10,636 nt of DNA from Comamonadaceae bacterium (GCA_947458305.1 CANGZO010000066.1:1-10636); one strand, 5' to 3'. Numbered from the stretch's first letter, positions 1 to 7,433 are shown. A program made the numbers and translations. The notes: generated by a model from the letters alone, not told the origin.

Positions 1-50
1 AACCCAACTCGAACGTGGCCAAGGCCATCCTCAACAAGCGTGCGGGCTGA
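1..50 (+). CDS. 3' end of an unidentified upstream gene
   Basis: The sequence opens inside a reading frame that ends at a TGA at 48-50, three bases before the next start codon. The visible residues are PNSNVAKAILNKRAG, preceding the stop. This is too short to assign a family. The short gap to the DUF1289 gene, and the lack of a clear Shine-Dalgarno sequence for that gene, suggest the two are cotranscribed and perhaps translationally coupled. The frame was chosen because it stops just before the next gene; a chance open stretch cannot be fully excluded. Confidence 0.5.
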   Translation, partial: PNSNVAKAILNKRAG

Positions 51-53
51 GCC

Positions 54-290
54 ATGAAACCGCACTTCAAACTGTTGGCGCAGCGTGCCAGTCAGGTGTT
101 GGCGACGAATGAACCGCATGTACCTTCGCCCTGCGTGTCGGTGTGCCTGATGCACCCCGATGGCGGGCACTGTGAGGGGTGCTTGAGAACGCTGCCCGAG
201 ATCGGCAGCTGGGGCCGCATGTCGGACGAGGCCAAGCGCTTGGTATGGCGCAGTATTCAACAGCGCTTGGTTTTGGCCTCCGAAGGCTGA
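54..290 (+). CDS. DUF1289 family small cysteine-motif protein
   Basis: This encodes a 78-residue protein. Residues 25-70 carry the DUF1289 signature: SPC-V-S-V-C, then a short DGG turn, C-E-G-C, R-T, E-I, a tryptophan, and a basic C-terminal helix. The four cysteines (C27, C31, C40, C43) form a C-x3-C-x8-C-x2-C pattern that suggests binding of a metal or Fe-S centre; that role is inference, since the family has no established biochemical function. No signal peptide or membrane segment is visible, so it is probably cytoplasmic. The start lies three bases after the upstream stop, consistent with coupling to that gene. It converges on the regulator at 325-1047 with only 34 bases between the stops, and no convincing terminator is seen there. 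Confidence 0.88.
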   Translation: MKPHFKLLAQRASQVLATNEPHVPSPCVSVCLMHPDGGHCEGCLRTLPEIGSWGRMSDEAKRLVWRSIQQRLVLASEG

Positions 291-324
291 ATCTTCAACA
301 GCCGCTCAATTGTTTGCGTGCTTT

Positions 325-1047
325 TTAAGTTTGGCTGCGTTGACGGAGTCGGTCGAGCAAAAGTGTGTGCTCGGCCATCAAGCGAAACTGCATCAAACCT
401 TGTTGATCCAAGACATGCACAGCACCGTAGCGCACTTCGAGCAAACCTGCAGCCTCCAAGATTTGTAATGCACGGTTGACACGCTGTCTGGGAACGCCAC
501 TCAGGTAACCGATTTCTTGCTGTGACAGGTCCAGGCGTGAGCCCACATTGGGGTACAGAACCGGATTGAAAAGCCAAGCCAGGCACCGAGCAACCCTCGT
601 CTCGGGAACCTCCAGCCTTTCCACTTCGATCATGGAAGAGTATTGGGCCAAGCGCTCATTCAGTTGGTGGATGACGTAGTGGCAAAACGCCGGACTTGTT
701 TCAACCAGCCACAAAAAAGTGGCCTTGGGCACCAATGCAATTCGGGTGTCGCGCATGGCGACCCCATCAAACTCCCAAACGTTTGAGCGCAAAACAGCGC
801 ACTCTCCAAACCAAGCACCTGCGGCAATTCCAGTGAGTGTCGAGGTTCGACCGTTGTCGGCCAAGATGCTGGTTTTGATCATGCCGCTCATCACACCTTT
901 CCAAAATTGAACTTGTGAGCCCGTATGGCAAATGGCGCCACCACGCATCACTTCGCGTTCACGCACTTCCGTCACCAAACGGTCGATGTGGATTTGGTCA
1001 AGCACCTTTCCCCATTCCGACATCAATACAAACTCAATCGCACGCAT
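325..1047 (-). CDS. Crp/Fnr-family transcriptional regulator
   Basis: This encodes a 240-residue protein with a Crp/Fnr layout. Residues about 15-130 form an effector-binding beta-roll with the GAWFGECAVL stretch at 77-86. A dimerisation helix follows at about 130-160. The C-terminal winged helix-turn-helix spans about 170-220, with LDLSQQEIGYLSGVPRQRVNRAL as its core. The cAMP phosphate-contact Arg-Ser of true CRP is absent (the equivalent stretch reads NVWEFDG), and there is no N-terminal cysteine cluster as in Fnr, so neither cAMP nor an Fe-S cluster is an obvious ligand. In the recognition helix R187 and R192 match CRP R180 and R185, but CRP E181 is replaced by Q188. ATG at 1047 has no clear ribosome site; ATG at 1023 (residue 9) is an alternative start. 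The gene diverges from the ligase and transporter cluster and probably regulates it and itself. Confidence 0.9.
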   Translation of the reverse strand: MRAIEFVLMSEWGKVLDQIHIDRLVTEVREREVMRGGAICHTGSQVQFWKGVMSGMIKTSILADNGRTSTLTGIAAGAWFGECAVLRSNVWEFDGVAMRDTRIALVPKATFLWLVETSPAFCHYVIHQLNERLAQYSSMIEVERLEVPETRVARCLAWLFNPVLYPNVGSRLDLSQQEIGYLSGVPRQRVNRALQILEAAGLLEVRYGAVHVLDQQGLMQFRLMAEHTLLLDRLRQRSQT

Positions 1048-1073
1048 GATTTATCGATCAGTAATTACCCGTG

Positions 1074-1093
1074 TTTGTCTGATTCCAGACAAA
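1074..1093. promoter_or_regulatory. Candidate Crp-type operator palindrome
   Basis: This is a perfect 8-bp inverted repeat, TTTGTCTG and CAGACAAA, separated by the four bases ATTC. Viewed as a Crp-family site it reads TGTCT-N6-AGACA, the same 5-6-5 geometry as the CRP consensus TGTGA-N6-TCACA. It lies in the intergenic region between the divergent Crp-type regulator and the acyl-CoA ligase, 26 bp upstream of the regulator's annotated start. Binding by that regulator is inference from position and geometry. Confidence 0.55.
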
Positions 1094-1101
1094 TTCATTA
1101 A

Positions 1102-1129
1102 TTGTTAATTTTTAGGATTCGACCATATT
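1102..1129 (+). promoter_or_regulatory. Possible sigma-70 promoter for the ligase/transporter cluster
   Basis: TTGTTA at 1102-1107 (four of six matches to TTGACA) is followed after 16 bases by CATATT at 1124-1129 (four of six matches to TATAAT), in an AT-rich stretch between the palindrome and the ligase start. The candidate operator lies just upstream of the -35 element, where an activator could sit. The matches are imperfect, so the call is tentative. Apart from this and the palindrome I see nothing in the rest of the 1048-1197 gap. Confidence 0.3.
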
Positions 1130-1197
1130 TTTTTGGTGAGCTGCCATTTGGCTTTGTCAATTCCACACCAAAAGCCGTTCATTCAGCGAGACATCCG

Positions 1198-3150
1198 ATG
1201 CCACAAAATGACAAGTCCTTAGACACGTTTCCGAAGCTGCTTCGCATGCATGCTTCGCAAAGGCCAGACCGCCCAGCGATACGCATGAAAAGCAGTGGCA
1301 TTTGGAAAACATTGACATGGTCTGACTTTTCAAAAGAAACAGCCCTGTTGGCCAGTGCCATGAAAGCCATTGGTGTCAAAAGGGGAAGTCATGTCGCCTT
1401 GCTCGGTGACAACCGGCCTCGTTTTTACATGGCCTTTTGCGCAGCCCAAGTGTTGGGTGCCATCCCCGTGCCCTTGTACGAGGACGCCGTGGCCACCGAG
1501 GTCATTCACCCCATCCAAAGCGCGGAAGTCAGTTTGGTTTTTGCTCAAAACCAAGAACAAGTTGACAAAGTGATGGAGATTCTGTCGGATTGTCCGAATG
1601 TTGTTCAGATCATTTATGACAGCGATCGCGGCATGCGCCACTACCCCAAGGAGGTGGTTCAAAGCCACGAGCAGTTCCTTGAAATGGGCCGTGCCGCATT
1701 GGGTAAATTCAAATGGGATGAAGAGATCGATGCGGGCCGTGCCGAAGATATTGCCGCCTTGTTTTACACATCGGGCACCACGGGTGAGCCCAAAGGCGTG
1801 ATGCTCAGCAACGCTGCACTGATCAGCCGTGCCCGCGTGGCGGCAACCTCAGAAGGGTTGACGCCAGACGATGTGGCGGTGGCTTATTTGCCGCCCGCAT
1901 GGGTTGGTCAAAACATGTTCAGTTATGCCCAACCGATGGTGGTCGGTTACTGCATCTGCTGCCCCGAATCGTCCGACACCATGTTGGCCGACATGCGCGA
2001 AATTGGCCCCACTTATTTCTTTGCACCGCCCCGTGTGTTGGAGGCCATGTTGACCGAAGTTGCCATTCGCATGGACGACGCTGGTGCCATGATGCGCAGT
2101 GTTTACGGTTGGAGTATGGATGTCGCACGCGAGGTGGGCCCTCAAGTGCTGGTCAATGACAATGTTTCATCCTTCGATCGGATGCGTTATGCCTTGGCCT
2201 CGTCGGTGATTTGTAAGCCCTTGCGTGACGTTTTGGGCATGACCCGTATTCGCGTGGCGTACACGGCGGGTGAGGCGGTCGGTGCCGATTTGGTGACTTT
2301 TTACCGCTCGCTGGGCATCAATCTGAAGCAGCTTTATGGCTCAACAGAAACCTCGGTTTTTGTGTGCATCCAACCCAACAAAGACATCAAGCCCGACACT
2401 GTGGGGGTGCCCCTTGAAGGGGTAGAGCTCAAGTTTTTGCCCAACCGTGAGTTGTTGGTGCGCTCGCCTGGATTGTTCACGGCTTACCACCTCGATCCCG
2501 TTCGAACGCAGCAAGCCAAAGATTCAGACGGCTGGTTTCACACGGGTGATGCGGGCTACCTGGGTCAAGACGGACATTTGCGCATCATCGACCGGATCCA
2601 GGATGTGGGGACATTGGCAACGGGTGCGATGTTTGCACCCAAGTTCATCGAAAACAAACTCAAGTTTTTTCCATTCATCAAAGAGGCCGTTGTCTTCGGC
2701 GCTGGTCGCGATCATGTGAGCGCCATCATCAACATTGATTTGGCTGCTGTCGGTAACTGGGCCGATCGGAAAAACATCAGCTACACCGGCTACGCCGATC
2801 TGGCTTGTCGCAAAGAGGTGCTGGAGCTGATCTCCGAGTGCGTTCGAAAAGTCAATGAAGATCTTGCCTCCGACTCTGCGGTGGCAGCCTCACAAATCCA
2901 ACGTTTCTTGGTGCTTCATAAAGAACTGGATGCTGACGATGGTGAGCTCACCCGCACGCGCAAAGTTCGCCGCAGCGTCATCGCAGACCGTTACAAGACC
3001 CTGATTGAGGGCTTCTACGCCAACCTTGAAACCATCGCGGTTCAGTCAGAGGTCCGTTACGAAGACGGACGAACAGGCATGGCATCCGCCGAGTTGCGCC
3101 TGATCGACGCAGTGACCTATCCACAATCTAACCTCCGTAAGGCCGCCTGA
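1198..3150 (+). CDS. AMP-forming acyl-CoA synthetase (long-chain FadD15-like ANL enzyme)
   Basis: This encodes a 650-residue ligase expected to activate a carboxylic acid with ATP to an acyl-AMP and then to the CoA thioester. The P-loop YTSGTTGEPKG lies at 190-200, the YGSTET adenine-binding motif at 380-385, and the ribose-binding aspartate of DGWFHTGD is D451. The C-terminal domain starts near R466, and the likely catalytic lysine is K589 in LTRTRKVRR. Length and the large C-terminal domain fit long-chain or bulky-acid ligases. The hinge position, usually Asp or Lys, is Q468. The start at 1198 is preferred over an in-frame TTG at 1102, whose extra 32 residues resemble no family N-terminus. 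No signal peptide is seen, so the enzyme is cytoplasmic. One base separates it from the LivG-type ATPase gene, implying an operon in which the transporter delivers its substrate. The exact acid is unknown. Confidence 0.93.
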   Translation: MPQNDKSLDTFPKLLRMHASQRPDRPAIRMKSSGIWKTLTWSDFSKETALLASAMKAIGVKRGSHVALLGDNRPRFYMAFCAAQVLGAIPVPLYEDAVATEVIHPIQSAEVSLVFAQNQEQVDKVMEILSDCPNVVQIIYDSDRGMRHYPKEVVQSHEQFLEMGRAALGKFKWDEEIDAGRAEDIAALFYTSGTTGEPKGVMLSNAALISRARVAATSEGLTPDDVAVAYLPPAWVGQNMFSYAQPMVVGYCICCPESSDTMLADMREIGPTYFFAPPRVLEAMLTEVAIRMDDAGAMMRSVYGWSMDVAREVGPQVLVNDNVSSFDRMRYALASSVICKPLRDVLGMTRIRVAYTAGEAVGADLVTFYRSLGINLKQLYGSTETSVFVCIQPNKDIKPDTVGVPLEGVELKFLPNRELLVRSPGLFTAYHLDPVRTQQAKDSDGWFHTGDAGYLGQDGHLRIIDRIQDVGTLATGAMFAPKFIENKLKFFPFIKEAVVFGAGRDHVSAIINIDLAAVGNWADRKNISYTGYADLACRKEVLELISECVRKVNEDLASDSAVAASQIQRFLVLHKELDADDGELTRTRKVRRSVIADRYKTLIEGFYANLETIAVQSEVRYEDGRTGMASAELRLIDAVTYPQSNLRKAA

Positions 3151-3151
3151 T

Positions 3152-3985
3152 ATGCAGACCAATGTGCAGAGCGACAACAGCCAGATGGCCAGTGGGCCTC
3201 TTCGCGGGCATCCCATTGGGGGCACCCTGATCGAAGTGAAAGATATCTCCCTGAGCTTTGGTGGCGTGAAGGCCTTGACCCGGATTTCTTTCGACGTCAA
3301 AGAGCATGAAATTCGCGCCATCATCGGCCCCAACGGTGCGGGCAAAAGCTCCATGCTCAATTGCATCAATGGGGTTTACCAGCCGCAAGAGGGCACGGTG
3401 CTGTGGCGAGGCCAACCGCTGGCCGGCATTACCCCTGCACAAGCAGCGCGCATGGGGATCTCACGCACTTTTCAGAACATTGCGCTTTTCAAAGGCATGT
3501 CGGTGTTGGACAACATCATGGCGGGATGCAATTTGCGCACGCATGCCAACTTCCTCGAGGTGGCGTTTGGTTTGCCAAGAGCCCGCCGTGAAGAGCTGAG
3601 CAACCGGGAGGAAGTGGAGGAAATCATTGGCTTCCTTGAGATCGAACACATCCGCAAAACACCGGTAGGTCGTTTGCCTTACGGCTTGCAAAAACGCGTG
3701 GAGTTGGCCAGGGCCTTGGCTGCCAAACCATCGGTCCTTTTGTTGGACGAACCGATGGCTGGCATGAACATCGAAGAAAAGCAGGACATGTGCCGCTTCA
3801 TTTTGGATGTGAACGACCACTATGGCACGACCATGATCTTGATCGAGCACGACATGGGTGTCGTGATGGACATTTCAGACCGTGTGGTGGTGCTGGATTA
3901 CGGCAAAAAGATTGGAGACGGTACGCCCAATGAAGTTCGCAACAACCAAGATGTGATCGATGCCTATTTGGGCGTAGCGCATTGA
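3152..3985 (+). CDS. livG: LivG-type ABC transporter ATP-binding protein
   Basis: This encodes a 277-residue ATPase of the branched-chain amino acid/hydrophobic amide importer family. It has Walker A GPNGAGKSS at 59-67 (K65), Q-loop Q108, an ABC signature of the LivG kind (LPYGLQ at 175-180), Walker B LLLDEP with D199 and E200, and switch histidine H233. The C-terminus IGDGTPNEVRNNQDVIDAYLG is the characteristic LivG tail. Residues 1-25 are a non-conserved leader before the domain begins at LIEVKDISLSFGG. The gene starts one base after the ligase stop, so translational coupling is likely. Its expected partner is the LivF-type ATPase at 7530-8411, together powering the two permeases. The symbol marks the family; the cargo need not be leucine. 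Confidence 0.95.
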   Translation: MQTNVQSDNSQMASGPLRGHPIGGTLIEVKDISLSFGGVKALTRISFDVKEHEIRAIIGPNGAGKSSMLNCINGVYQPQEGTVLWRGQPLAGITPAQAARMGISRTFQNIALFKGMSVLDNIMAGCNLRTHANFLEVAFGLPRARREELSNREEVEEIIGFLEIEHIRKTPVGRLPYGLQKRVELARALAAKPSVLLLDEPMAGMNIEEKQDMCRFILDVNDHYGTTMILIEHDMGVVMDISDRVVVLDYGKKIGDGTPNEVRNNQDVIDAYLGVAH

Positions 3986-4019
3986 TTTGACCACCTAACA
4001 ACTGACGGAGCTTCACATT

Positions 4020-4919
4020 ATGGGTTGGCAATTTTTCTTAGAGGTGCTGGTGGGCGGACTTTTGTCTGGCGTCATGTATGCACTGGTCGCACTGGGATTT
4101 GTGTTGATTTACAAGGCGTCGGGGGTCTTTAATTTTGCGCAGGGAGCGATGGTGTTCTTCGCTGCTGTGACCTTTGTGGGCTTCATGGAATTGGGGCTGC
4201 CCTTCTGGGCGGCGCTGGTTGTCACGATTGGCGTGATGGTTCTGACCGGCATGGCCACAGAGCGTTTTGTTTTGCGTCCACTGGTCAACCAGCATGAAAT
4301 CACACTGCTGATGGCCACCATCGGTTTGACATTCGTGATCGAGGGCGTGGCTCAGTTGGTGTGGGGTGTGCAGGTGCGCCGACTTGACTTGGGCATCAAG
4401 GACGAGCCGCTGACTTGGCTTTTTGACAAAACGGGATTGATGGTCAGTCAGATTGATCTGTTTGCAGCCGTTGTCTCGGGTGTTTTGGTCACCGTGTTGG
4501 CGATCGTATTCAACAAAACCAAAGTCGGTCGCGCCTTGCGGGCTGTTGCCGACGACCATGCTGCGGCTTTGTCGATTGGCATTCCACTGAAGCGAATTTG
4601 GGCACTGGTTTGGGCCGTGGCAGGCATCGTGGCCTTGGTTGCTGGCATGTTGTGGGGCGCCCGCAGTGGTGTTCAGTTCGCATTGGTTTTTGTGGCTTTG
4701 AAAGCATTGCCGGTGCTGATCATTGGTGGTTTCACTTCGGTGCCAGGCGTGATTGTGGCTGGCTTGATCGTGGGTGCCAGCGAAAAGATCGCCGAGGTCT
4801 TTTTGGGTCCCTATGTGGGTGGCGGTATCGAAAGCTGGTTCCCCTACGTCTTGGCCATTCTTTTCTTGCTCGTGAGGCCTGAGGGTTTGTTTGGCGAAAA
4901 AATCATTCGCCGAGTTTGA
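4020..4919 (+). CDS. livH: LivH-type ABC transporter permease
   Basis: This encodes a 299-residue, very hydrophobic inner-membrane protein with several membrane helices. The N-terminal stretch GVMYALVALGFVLIYKASGVFNFAQGAMVFFAA is the classic LivH start. The cytoplasmic coupling loop, which contacts the ATPases, lies around RALRAVADDHAAALSIGIPLKRIWAL near residues 160-187. The C-terminus ends RPEGLFGEKIIRRV, typical of the family. GGAG at 4007-4010 sits nine bases before the ATG and supports this start. It lies 34 bases after livG and is followed by livM, its expected heterodimer partner forming the membrane channel. An 11-bp repeat arm begins at its stop codon. Confidence 0.95.
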   Translation: MGWQFFLEVLVGGLLSGVMYALVALGFVLIYKASGVFNFAQGAMVFFAAVTFVGFMELGLPFWAALVVTIGVMVLTGMATERFVLRPLVNQHEITLLMATIGLTFVIEGVAQLVWGVQVRRLDLGIKDEPLTWLFDKTGLMVSQIDLFAAVVSGVLVTVLAIVFNKTKVGRALRAVADDHAAALSIGIPLKRIWALVWAVAGIVALVAGMLWGARSGVQFALVFVALKALPVLIIGGFTSVPGVIVAGLIVGASEKIAEVFLGPYVGGGIESWFPYVLAILFLLVRPEGLFGEKIIRRV

Positions 4920-4979
4920 CCTGCTTCCTGACTTAACCCAATTGGAGTGAACACACATGTTTTACCGTGAAGCAGGTCA
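4917..4979 (+). repeat. Long-range inverted repeat spanning the livH stop and livM start
   Basis: TGACCTGCTTC at 4917-4927, which begins with the livH stop codon, is perfectly complementary to GAAGCAGGTCA at 4969-4979 inside codons 5-8 of livM. The 41-base loop contains the livM Shine-Dalgarno GGAG (4944-4947) and its ATG (4957). If it forms in mRNA, the livM start site is presented in a closed loop. The pairing is seen directly; any role in translation is inference. Confidence 0.5.
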
Positions 4980-6024
4980 GTTCCGCACGACCTACAGCCA
5001 AGATTCTCAGATTTTTCCTTTGAGCCAAGACCGTCTGGCCATTTTCTTCATCCTTGTCATTGCCGCTGTGGTGGTGCCACTGACCGCATCCGACTATCTG
5101 CTGCGAGCCTTGTTGGTTCCGTGGCTCATTTTCAGTTTGGTGGCTTTGGGTCAAAACATCCTGACGGGCTATGCAGGCCAACTGTCTTTGGGGTCAGCAG
5201 GCTTCATGGCGGTGGGTGCTTTTGCTTGCTACAACTTCATGTTGCGCATCGAAGACATGCCTTTCTTGTTGGCCTTGGTCTTGTCGGGCGTTTGTGCTGC
5301 TTTGGTGGGTATGGCTTTTGGATTGCCGAGTCTGCGCATTCGCGGCCTTTATCTGGCGGTGGCCACATTGGCTGCTCAGTTCTTCATTGTTTGGGCGCTT
5401 GACAAGTTTGGCTGGTTTAAAAACTTTGACCCAGCTGGTGTGATCACCGCACAACCGATGGTGATTGCCGGAGTTGCTTTCGAAACGCCCCAAATGAAGT
5501 ACTTGTTGGTCTTGGTCATCGTGGCCGGTTTGGCTTTGTTGGCCAAAAACATGGCCAGAGGTTCAACAGGTCGCGCTTGGATGGCTGTTCGTGACATGGA
5601 TGTGGCCGCTGAAGTGATGGGCTTGTCTTTGATGCGCACCAAGCTGCAAGCCTTTGCGATCAGTTCGTTTTATTGCGGTGTGGGGGGGGCCTTGTTCGCC
5701 TTTGCCTACCTGGGCACGGTGGAGCCATCGGCCTTCACCATTGATTTGTCGTTCCGCATTTTGTTCATGATCATCATTGGTGGCGTGGGCACGATCCTGG
5801 GTTGCTTTTTGGGCGCTGGATTCATCTTGTTGCTGCCCATCTTTTTGAGCCTTTTGATGCATGGCCTTTTCGGTGCCAACGTGGATGCATCGATCACGTC
5901 CGCCGTTGAATTGATTGTTTTCGGTGTCTTGATCATCACCATTTTGATTGTGGAGCCCCATGGCATGGCGCGCATGTGGCAGTTGATCAAAGAGCGCTTG
6001 CGTTTGTGGCCCTTCCCACACTGA
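4957..6024 (+). CDS. livM: LivM-type ABC transporter permease
   Basis: This encodes a 355-residue inner-membrane protein, the second permease of the importer. A polar N-terminal segment of about 30 residues precedes the first helix. The family hallmark LGQNILTGYAGQLSLGSAGF lies near residues 65-85. The cytoplasmic coupling loop is around GRAWMAVRDMDVAAEVMGLSL near 205-225. The IIGGVGTILGCFLGAGF stretch and the C-terminal VEPHGMARMWQ segment also fit LivM. GGAG at 4944-4947, nine bases before the ATG, supports the start. A run of eight G bases at 5682-5689 lies inside the frame without disrupting it. It should pair with the LivH-type permease upstream. Confidence 0.95.
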   Translation: MFYREAGQFRTTYSQDSQIFPLSQDRLAIFFILVIAAVVVPLTASDYLLRALLVPWLIFSLVALGQNILTGYAGQLSLGSAGFMAVGAFACYNFMLRIEDMPFLLALVLSGVCAALVGMAFGLPSLRIRGLYLAVATLAAQFFIVWALDKFGWFKNFDPAGVITAQPMVIAGVAFETPQMKYLLVLVIVAGLALLAKNMARGSTGRAWMAVRDMDVAAEVMGLSLMRTKLQAFAISSFYCGVGGALFAFAYLGTVEPSAFTIDLSFRILFMIIIGGVGTILGCFLGAGFILLLPIFLSLLMHGLFGANVDASITSAVELIVFGVLIITILIVEPHGMARMWQLIKERLRLWPFPH

Positions 6025-6055
6025 CCCCTTTCCCCCCCCCTGTAATTAACCAAAC

Positions 6056-6068
6056 GGAGACATCAATG
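6056..6068 (+). promoter_or_regulatory. Ribosome-binding site and start that fix the binding-protein N-terminus
   Basis: GGAG at 6056-6059 lies six bases before the ATG at 6066. The frame is open further upstream, to an ATG at 5976 inside livM, but only the 6066 start has a Shine-Dalgarno sequence and yields a clean signal peptide, so the shorter form is chosen. Confidence 0.8.
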
Positions 6069-7424
6069 GATTTGAAACGTACCCTCCTCAAGAGCGCCGC
6101 TGGCCTGAGCATGGCGGCAGCACTTTTGGCCACTGCGCTCACGCCTGCTACGGCTTTTGCGCAGGCCAAAGAACAGTATTTCGGCATTCCAAGCTACAGG
6201 GTCGGCCCATTTGCGGCCGGCGGAACTGGCTTTTTCGGCGGCATCATTGACTATCTTCAGTATGTCAACCTGAAAGAAAACGGTGTCAACGGCGTGCGCA
6301 TGACGTGGGCCGAATGTGAAACCGAATACAACGCAGCCCGCGGTGTGGAGTGCTATCAGCGTTTGTTGAAGTCTTCAACAGGCCAGCAAATGCACATCTT
6401 TGAGCCCTTGGCCACACCGATTGCCTATGGCGTTTTGAACCGTGTGGACGATGACAAAGTCATCTTGACCCAATACGGCTACGGCCGTTCTGACGCCGCT
6501 GACGGCCGTGTGTTTCCTTGGGTCTTCGCCACCATGACCAGTTACTGGTCGCAAATGTCTGCCAAGCTCAATTGGATCGCCGAAAAAGAAGGCGGTGTGG
6601 CCAAGATGAAGGGCAAGAAAATTGCGCACCTTCACCTGGATTCCGCTTTTGGTCGCGAGCCTTTGCCGGTGTTGCGTCGCCTTGCCAAGGACTGGGGCTT
6701 TGACTTGATCGAGATCCCTGTGGCTGCGCCCGGCATTGAGCAGCAATCGCAGTGGTTGCGTATCCGCCAGGAGCGTCCTGATTACGTCACCATGTGGGGT
6801 TTTGGTGCAGGCATGAACTCCACTGCCATCACCAGTGCTGCGCGCATCAACTTCCCACGCGACAAAGTCATTGGTGTTTGGTGGGCGGGTTCTGAAGAGG
6901 ACGTGATCCCAGCGGGTGACGCGGCCAAAGGCTATATCGCTGCCGCGAACGTGCCCTCTGGTAAAAACTTCCCCTTGGTGCAAGACATTGAAAAAGTGGT
7001 CTACGGTGCCAACCGTGGCAACTTGCAAGATCCCAAGCGCATCGGAACCATTTATTGGAACCGTGGCGTGACTGCTGCCATTTTTTGGGTGGAAGCCGTG
7101 CGCAACGGTCAGCGTTTGGCCAACAAGGTGGGTCAGCCGCTGAATGGTGACGAAATTCGTGCCGGTTTTGAAGCGCTGAATCTCACACCCGAGCGCCTCA
7201 AGGCCTTGGGCATTGAAGGCATGTTGCCTTCGTTCCGCCTGTCTTGCAGCGACCACGAAGGTGCGGGCGTTGTGAAGATGATCCAGTGGGATGGTGCCAA
7301 GTGGAACACCCTCACGCCCAACTGGGTTTCCTCTGATCGCAAGATGATCCGTGAAATGGTCGAAGAGTCAGCTGCCAAGTACGCGGCTGAACAAAAGATC
7401 ACGCCACGTCGTTGCCCAGCCTGA
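6066..7424 (+). CDS. Periplasmic substrate-binding protein of LIV-type ABC importer
   Basis: This encodes a 452-residue protein of the periplasmic binding protein type I (Peripla_BP_6) class. It starts with a Sec signal peptide: the basic MDLKRTLLK, a hydrophobic stretch to about residue 26, and probable cleavage after A32 or A34 (TAFAQA). No lipobox is present, so it should be soluble in the periplasm. The mature protein starts KEQYFGIPSYRVGPFAAGG and carries four cysteines (C84, C96, C394, C450) that could form two disulfides. It is longer than the classic leucine-binding protein (under 400 residues), consistent with a subfamily for other substrates. It lies between livM and livF and so should deliver ligand to the permeases. 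The ligand is not predictable from sequence alone; the adjacent ligase suggests a carboxylate. A strong hairpin lies directly after its stop. Confidence 0.92.
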   Translation: MDLKRTLLKSAAGLSMAAALLATALTPATAFAQAKEQYFGIPSYRVGPFAAGGTGFFGGIIDYLQYVNLKENGVNGVRMTWAECETEYNAARGVECYQRLLKSSTGQQMHIFEPLATPIAYGVLNRVDDDKVILTQYGYGRSDAADGRVFPWVFATMTSYWSQMSAKLNWIAEKEGGVAKMKGKKIAHLHLDSAFGREPLPVLRRLAKDWGFDLIEIPVAAPGIEQQSQWLRIRQERPDYVTMWGFGAGMNSTAITSAARINFPRDKVIGVWWAGSEEDVIPAGDAAKGYIAAANVPSGKNFPLVQDIEKVVYGANRGNLQDPKRIGTIYWNRGVTAAIFWVEAVRNGQRLANKVGQPLNGDEIRAGFEALNLTPERLKALGIEGMLPSFRLSCSDHEGAGVVKMIQWDGAKWNTLTPNWVSSDRKMIREMVEESAAKYAAEQKITPRRCPA

Positions 7425-7433
7425 TGGTGTTTT

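Noticed and set aside
285..303. Short GGCTG/CAGCC inverted repeat after the DUF1289 gene as a terminator
   Set aside because: Only five pairs with a nine-base loop and no adjacent T-run; the T-rich stretch at 321-326 is too far away.
1097..1109. ATTAA-TTG-TTAAT palindrome as a second operator
   Set aside because: Small repeats of this kind are expected by chance in such an AT-rich stretch, and it overlaps the possible -35 element.
1102..1197. N-terminal extension of the ligase from a TTG at 1102
   Set aside because: The added residues do not resemble the family, the TTG overlaps the likely -35 element, and no ribosome site precedes it; ATG at 1198 gives a normal ligase start.
4038..4958. 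Long antisense open frame of about 306 codons across livH
   Set aside because: The implied protein is low-complexity, rich in His, Gln and Asn, with no domain. It is the expected mirror of a codon-biased membrane gene that has clear family motifs on the plus strand.
6375..7256. Long antisense open frame across the binding-protein gene
   Set aside because: It lies fully inside a gene with a signal peptide and family features, has no ribosome site, and yields no recognisable protein.
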